Source of the DNA: an uncultured Bacteroidales bacterium
GTDB lineage: Bacteria; Bacteroidota; Bacteroidia; Bacteroidales; WCHB1-69
NCBI GenBank assembly: GCA_934699095.1
Contig: CAKUVI010000004.1
Coordinates: 124,001-188,000, forward strand
Length of the DNA: 64,000 nucleotides
Direction of reading: 5' to 3'
Positions 60,901 to 64,000 of this stretch are shown here, piece by piece; positions within the stretch are counted from its first letter, which is position 1; the number at the start of each line of letters is the position of its first letter. The notes below the pieces were generated by a model that searched no databases, was not told the DNA's origin, and worked only from the letters and a program-made list of their open reading frames with translations. Both the position numbers and the translations under genes were made by a program.

Positions 60901-61639
60901 CAGAATGGCTCCGATGATTCGCCGACTGTATGCAAGACTTGCCAACCAGCTCAATGCAGAGGGCCAAAAGGAGAAGGCCCTCGCCGTCCTCAATCACGGT
61001 AACGAGGTGCTTCCTAACGCCAATTTCCCTTATGTGACTGTTATGTCCAATATCTATGGATACACTTACTCATGCTTGAATTATCTGGACAGCTATTTCG
61101 CAATCGGAACCGATGCGGCCAATAAGAAAGGCATGGAGATGGCTAAAGAGATGTGGGATGGTGAAGTTGAGCTTTTCAATTGGTATAACAATGCTGATGA
61201 GAGGACTTTGGACTATCGCAGCACTGATATCACAACTGATTTTGCCTTCTTGCATATGTTGCTCTCTACTGATTTTCCAGATAACAGTTTGAAGAATCAC
61301 TATAAAGAGATGAAAATTGACAAGGTTGCAAATTTCTATGCCAAATTCATCCAATCCAATATTTCATCTTTGTTGCGCAAACCGGATTTAGACCAGAACG
61401 CAGTGGCGCGTTCGTTCACAGATCTCCACCACTTGCAGGAAGTTGCCGCCGAGTTAGGTGATGCCAATACAGCACGCAATATTCAGCAAATTGCTGATTC
61501 CCAGATTGATGTAATCAGTACAATCTCGCCTGAATTGGGCAGTGCTTTCCGAAATTTCTACACTAATTTCAACAAGATGGAAGAGGAGAGTGCAAACAGG
61601 GATGCAAATGCGAGTGAAGAAGATACTATAGAAGGATAA
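57983..61639 (+). CDS. DUF2723 multi-pass membrane protein, putative protein O-mannosyltransferase-like
   Basis: 1218 residues. The N-terminal part carries many TM helices with the DUF2723 signature EPTVSWWDCGEYIATTSKL and GHPPGAPTFQIIGRI, both acidic-rich loops typical of GT-C glycosyltransferases. Further TM helices extend to about residue 660. The C-terminal 500 residues are soluble, with LGDNDTFPLWYAQEVEGYRTDV, NWERPIYFA and a TPR-like tail. Human TMEM260, which shares the domain, is a protein O-mannosyltransferase. A role in the general O-glycosylation of exported Bacteroidota proteins is inference. Confidence 0.82.
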   Translation: MTKNQKRINNLIGLIIGIVASAVYIMTAEPTVSWWDCGEYIATTSKLLIGHPPGAPTFQIIGRIATLFAGGDVTKMAYCVNCMSAVCSGLTIMLLYFSIVRLARKLVAKWGELNTPRFVAVLGAAIVGALTYTFTDTFWFSAVEGEVYAMSSFFTALVFWCILKWDEEYQNPLEGVNPNRWIVLIAYLIGLSIGVHLLNLLTLPAIGLIIYYRLNPKATGMGAVLAFAIISFGFSILCPPIWMILIWLFITTPLIVMCAKNGTLTSKAEWGVFLSLIISVVLLAFILWGVVPQLVNLASKFDLFFVNSLGMPFNSGVLFLFLLVAGIIALGVWYGKTRNKPVVTISSFSLLLLIIGYSTFLTLVIRSNADPTIDENSPDNAVTLLSYLRREQYGSNPLIYGQSYNTRVIGTKDGSPVYYRDEKSKEYKVANPRKGDMPEYDPKGCMFFPRMWSSEKQSQYIDWLNNRYNSNSQSDKDNRRSLARGNLPTWQQNLKFFHTYQLGYMYWRYFMWNFSGRQNDIQGHGDYQNGNWISGIGAIDKPMVGEMKNLPAAMERPGHNKYYLLPLLLGLVGLIFHTKQDPRHSFVVFMLFAMTGLAIAVYLNMYAFQPRERDYAFAASFYAFAMWVGFGVLAIYRLFEKMESKGVQLTGAVATTLICVALVPCVMAKENWDDHDRSDRYTALAIAKNYLDSCEPNAILFTLGDNDTFPLWYAQEVEGYRTDVRVCNLMLMSAGWYVDQMKRKAYESDPLPISLTWKQYKDGTRDALYLEPGNNQFLDLAAVMNYVKSEEFDNQRSLMLLSQSKGYRSNGRAIPASFSLPVDKAKVLANGTVSPKDADKVVDKIMWNMKTDNVNFLSKAYIVMMDILVNNNWERPIYFASTSGSEAYLGLEDYFQLEGFAYRLVPIRNNNRNTIGETGSINSDRLYTNLMDVFNDHSRADKVNNHNTPKHGPYKYLWGGLNDPTVYQSEDNSRMAPMIRRLYARLANQLNAEGQKEKALAVLNHGNEVLPNANFPYVTVMSNIYGYTYSCLNYLDSYFAIGTDAANKKGMEMAKEMWDGEVELFNWYNNADERTLDYRSTDITTDFAFLHMLLSTDFPDNSLKNHYKEMKIDKVANFYAKFIQSNISSLLRKPDLDQNAVARSFTDLHHLQEVAAELGDANTARNIQQIADSQIDVISTISPELGSAFRNFYTNFNKMEEESANRDANASEEDTIEG

Positions 61640-61662
61640 TATTTGTAAAAAAAGGAGAATAA

Positions 61663-63072
61663 ATGATAGATAATAGCTTAAAATATAAAATTGCGGATAT
61701 AAATCTTGCAGAGTGGGGTCATAAAGATATAGATGTATCTCAAAAAGAGATGCCGGGGTTGCTGGCCATTCGTGAAAAATATGGTGATAGCAAGCCTCTC
61801 AAGGGTGTGCGCATAGCAGGCTCACTCCACATGACCATCCAGACGGCTGTTTTGATAGAGACTTTGGTGCATCTTGGCGCCGAGGTGCGCTGGTGCAGCT
61901 GCAATATCTTCTCAACGCAAGACCATGCAGCAGCAGCCATTGCCGACAATGGTGTTTCAGTGTTCGCTTGGAAAGGCGAGTCTTTGGAGGACTACTGGTG
62001 GTGCACTGTGAACGCACTCTCGTTTCCAGGCGGCAAAGGCCCTCAGCTCATCGTTGATGATGGAGGAGATGCCACTCTTTTGATTCATCTCGGTTGCAAA
62101 GCCGAAGACGATCCTACTGTGCTTGACGCTGAACCAGAATCTCATGAACAGGCAGTGATTTTCAGTACCTTGAAACAGGTCTTGAAGGAAGATCCTCATC
62201 ATTGGCACAATATGGTCAAGGAGATCAAGGGTGTGTCAGAGGAGACCACTACAGGTGTTCACCGTCTTTATCAGATGATGGAACGCGGTGAGTTGCTCTT
62301 CCCTGCAATCAATGTCAACGATTCAGTCACAAAATCGAAATTCGACAACAAATATGGCTGTCGTGAGTCTTTGGCCGACGGTATCAAGCGCGCCACCGAT
62401 GTGATGGTTGCCGGCAAGGTGGTGGTGGTTTGCGGCTACGGTGATGTGGGCAAAGGATGCGCCCAGGCAATGCGCTCATACGGCGCCCGCGTGATTGTGA
62501 CAGAGGTTGACCCTATCTGCGCACTTCAGGCTGCAATGGAAGGTTTCGAGGTGAAAACCGTTGAAGATGCCCTCGACGAAGGCAATATTTATGTCACATG
62601 TACCGGTAACTGCGATGTTATCACCGTTGACCATCTTAACAAGATGAAAGACCAGTCTATTGTCTGCAATATCGGTCACTTCGACAATGAGATCCAGGTG
62701 AGCGCCTTCGAGGCTCAAAAGAACATCAGCAAGCGCAATATCAAGCCGCAGGTTGATGAGTACATTTTCCCTGACGGGCATTCTATCTTCATTCTTGCTG
62801 AAGGCCGTCTTGTAAACCTTGGATGTGCAACCGGTCATCCTTCATTTGTGATGAGTAATTCGTTCACAAACCAGGTTATGGCCCAGTTGGACCTTTGGCA
62901 GAACGATTACAAGGTTGGTGTATATAACCTTCCTAAACATCTTGACGAGGAGGTCGCACGTCTTCACCTCGGCAAGATTGGTGTAAAACTCACCACCCTG
63001 ACCCAAAAACAGGCCGATTATATCGGCGTGAAGGTTGAGGGTCCTTTCAAACCAGATTCCTATAGGTACTAA
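61663..63072 (+). CDS. ahcY: Adenosylhomocysteinase
   Basis: 469 residues. It splits S-adenosylhomocysteine into adenosine and homocysteine, using bound NAD. Motifs are SLHMTIQTAVLIETL, CNIFSTQDHAAAAI, DDGGDATLLIH, EETTTGVHRLYQM, the NAD site VCGYGDVGKGCAQA and the C-terminal KVEGPFKPDSYRY (NAD-contacting Lys and Tyr). Complete and typical. It lies 23 bases after the DUF2723 gene. Confidence 0.97.
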   Translation: MIDNSLKYKIADINLAEWGHKDIDVSQKEMPGLLAIREKYGDSKPLKGVRIAGSLHMTIQTAVLIETLVHLGAEVRWCSCNIFSTQDHAAAAIADNGVSVFAWKGESLEDYWWCTVNALSFPGGKGPQLIVDDGGDATLLIHLGCKAEDDPTVLDAEPESHEQAVIFSTLKQVLKEDPHHWHNMVKEIKGVSEETTTGVHRLYQMMERGELLFPAINVNDSVTKSKFDNKYGCRESLADGIKRATDVMVAGKVVVVCGYGDVGKGCAQAMRSYGARVIVTEVDPICALQAAMEGFEVKTVEDALDEGNIYVTCTGNCDVITVDHLNKMKDQSIVCNIGHFDNEIQVSAFEAQKNISKRNIKPQVDEYIFPDGHSIFILAEGRLVNLGCATGHPSFVMSNSFTNQVMAQLDLWQNDYKVGVYNLPKHLDEEVARLHLGKIGVKLTTLTQKQADYIGVKVEGPFKPDSYRY

Positions 63073-63089
63073 TATTTCATACAATTATC

Positions 63090-63974
63090 ATGGCAAATTA
63101 TCCGGATTCCATCGACAGAATAACGAAGGCTCGGCTAAGGCTCTCGGCTTTTGGCTCTGTGCTCAGTATTGCACTCACGATGTTCTTCATCGGCGCGTTG
63201 TCATTCTTCGCTTTCTTCTCCATGAGATATCTACATAACCTCTCACAAAAAATCGAGGTTGAGGTTCTTTTCTATTCCGATATAAAAGAGGCTGATATTG
63301 ATGCGTTTGAGAAAACCATAAAGCTGAAACCTTATATCGAGTCGTCAAGAGTCTCCTCACGCGAGGAAAACACCCGCACTGCACAACAGATCGTCGGCAG
63401 CAACTTCACTGAAATCATCGCTAACCCGATAAACGCCTCTGTCATAATCAATGTAAACCCGCAGTATGCAAATACTGATTCACTCAATATGATTGCCAAG
63501 GAACTGAAGAAGAATCCTATTGTGCAAGATGTTGACTATCCGGATTTCATAGTCAAATCAATAAGCAATAACTTCAAGAAGATACAGTTGGTTATTCTTA
63601 TTATTTGTGCTGTATTCATGATTATTTCGATGCTTTTAGTGGCTAACAGTGTTCGATTGAACATATATGCCAAGAGATTTAACATCAAGAGTATGCTTCT
63701 TGTAGGTGCTACTCCGAAGTTTGTACGTCGCCCGTTTGTCTATAAAGGACTTTTGCAGGGCGTATGGGGCGGCATAATTGCGGTTGTGGCCCTTGCGCTG
63801 CTTCTGCTCTATGCCAACAATGTGGCCCCCGATTTTGTTGACTTCAGCGCAATGCTCTACATTGTGATTATTTTGTCAGCAATCCTTGTATTCAGTATGC
63901 TCTTTACGATGATAATCTCTGCTATATCGGTTAACCGCTACATACGCATCAACGATGAACGTCTTTATTTGTAA
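63090..63974 (+). CDS. ftsX: Cell division protein FtsX
   Basis: 294 residues. One TM helix near 24-46, a periplasmic domain (about 48-165) and three TM helices in the last 130 residues, the FtsX topology. Segments VEVLFYSDIKEADID, LVGATPKFVRRPFVYKGLLQG fit the family. With FtsE it controls peptidoglycan amidases at the septum. ftsE is not in the window. Starts 17 bases after ahcY. Confidence 0.93.
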   Translation: MANYPDSIDRITKARLRLSAFGSVLSIALTMFFIGALSFFAFFSMRYLHNLSQKIEVEVLFYSDIKEADIDAFEKTIKLKPYIESSRVSSREENTRTAQQIVGSNFTEIIANPINASVIINVNPQYANTDSLNMIAKELKKNPIVQDVDYPDFIVKSISNNFKKIQLVILIICAVFMIISMLLVANSVRLNIYAKRFNIKSMLLVGATPKFVRRPFVYKGLLQGVWGGIIAVVALALLLLYANNVAPDFVDFSAMLYIVIILSAILVFSMLFTMIISAISVNRYIRINDERLYL

Positions 63975-63995
63975 AATCAATAATTTCAAATATTT

Positions 63996-64000
63996 ATGGC
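63996..64000 (+). CDS. Possible start of next gene (cut by window edge)
   Basis: ATGGC begins 21 bases after the ftsX stop. In Bacteroidales a small membrane protein (DUF3098) often follows ftsX, but only five bases are visible here. Confidence 0.3.

Noticed and set aside
1..64000. CRISPR arrays, insertion sequences or prophage
   Set aside because: Reading the intergenic regions and gene content showed no direct-repeat arrays, transposases or phage structural genes.

Overview
The window is a chromosomal segment of an anaerobic member of the Bacteroidota, most likely order Bacteroidales. Four things point there. Nearly every transcription unit is preceded by a TAnnTTTG box (usually TATTTTTG or TATCTTTG). 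Two secreted proteins end in type IX secretion (T9SS) sorting domains. The housekeeping gene neighbourhoods (pdxA-coaX-OMP-TPR-lptC, pyrH-2TM-frr-gcvH, rpsU-xerC-hpf) are ones I associate with this order. Families largely typical of the phylum are also present (DUF2723 membrane protein, FISUMP-domain protein, GldA-type ABC ATPase, Rho with a long disordered N-terminus). HydG and a TM1266-family regulator imply [FeFe] hydrogenase and therefore anaerobic metabolism. I cannot name a genus. No prophage, insertion sequence or CRISPR array was seen.

Layout. 1-6 kb: start of an M16 peptidase (truncated by the window edge), tRNA-Asn, der, a MORN-like repeat protein, an MBL-fold hydrolase, folE, a small orphan ORF and a dispersed palindromic repeat. 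6-23 kb: pyrC, then minus-strand units gcvH/frr/2TM/pyrH, a FISUMP protein, mreB, lptC/TPR/OMP/coaX/pdxA, a CoA-disulfide-reductase-rhodanese fusion, ilvE, apt, lysS, tRNA-Glu and a secreted NlpC/P60-type (YiiX-like) protein. 23-29 kb: tRNA-Lys, rho with a structured leader, a serine hydrolase, a PHP phosphatase, dnaJ and grpE. 29-34 kb is the most accessory part: a Porphyromonas-type peptidylarginine deiminase (PPAD-like), a small regulator-like gene, and a three-gene module (unknown family, J-like coiled coil, HIRAN) in which the first and third genes are broken by a nonsense codon and a 4-bp slippage. 34-47 kb: tRNA-Leu, ridA, ABC-F, rsmE, a gingipain-like C25 peptidase with a T9SS domain, surE, prfA, a steroid-5-alpha-reductase-like membrane protein, sppA, a stand-alone molybdopterin-oxidoreductase-fold protein and a gldA-like gene. 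47-54 kb: hydG and a TM1266-like regulator, an unknown secreted protein, anmK and a HAD-MurF fusion, and a secreted thioredoxin-like protein. 54-64 kb: hpf, xerC, rpsU, a lipoprotein peptidyl-prolyl isomerase, pheS, a 1218-residue DUF2723 protein, ahcY, ftsX and the first bases of a further gene.

How the genes fit together. Much of the window is core cell biology: translation (der, frr, lysS, pheS, prfA, rpsU, hpf, rsmE, four tRNAs), envelope (mreB, lptC, murF, anmK, ftsX, OMP), nucleotides and cofactors (pyrC, pyrH, apt, folE, pdxA, coaX, surE, ahcY). The notable accessory theme is secreted protein processing: a gingipain-type peptidase and a PPAD-type deiminase, both T9SS cargo, lie 6 kb apart. 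In P. gingivalis the equivalent enzymes act in sequence. Other unusual points are the HAD-MurF fusion, a CoaX lacking a usual Asp, a 20-bp hairpin inside the start of lptC, a terminator-like hairpin in the rho leader, and two related 55-bp repeats, one of which supplies the PPAD stop codon.
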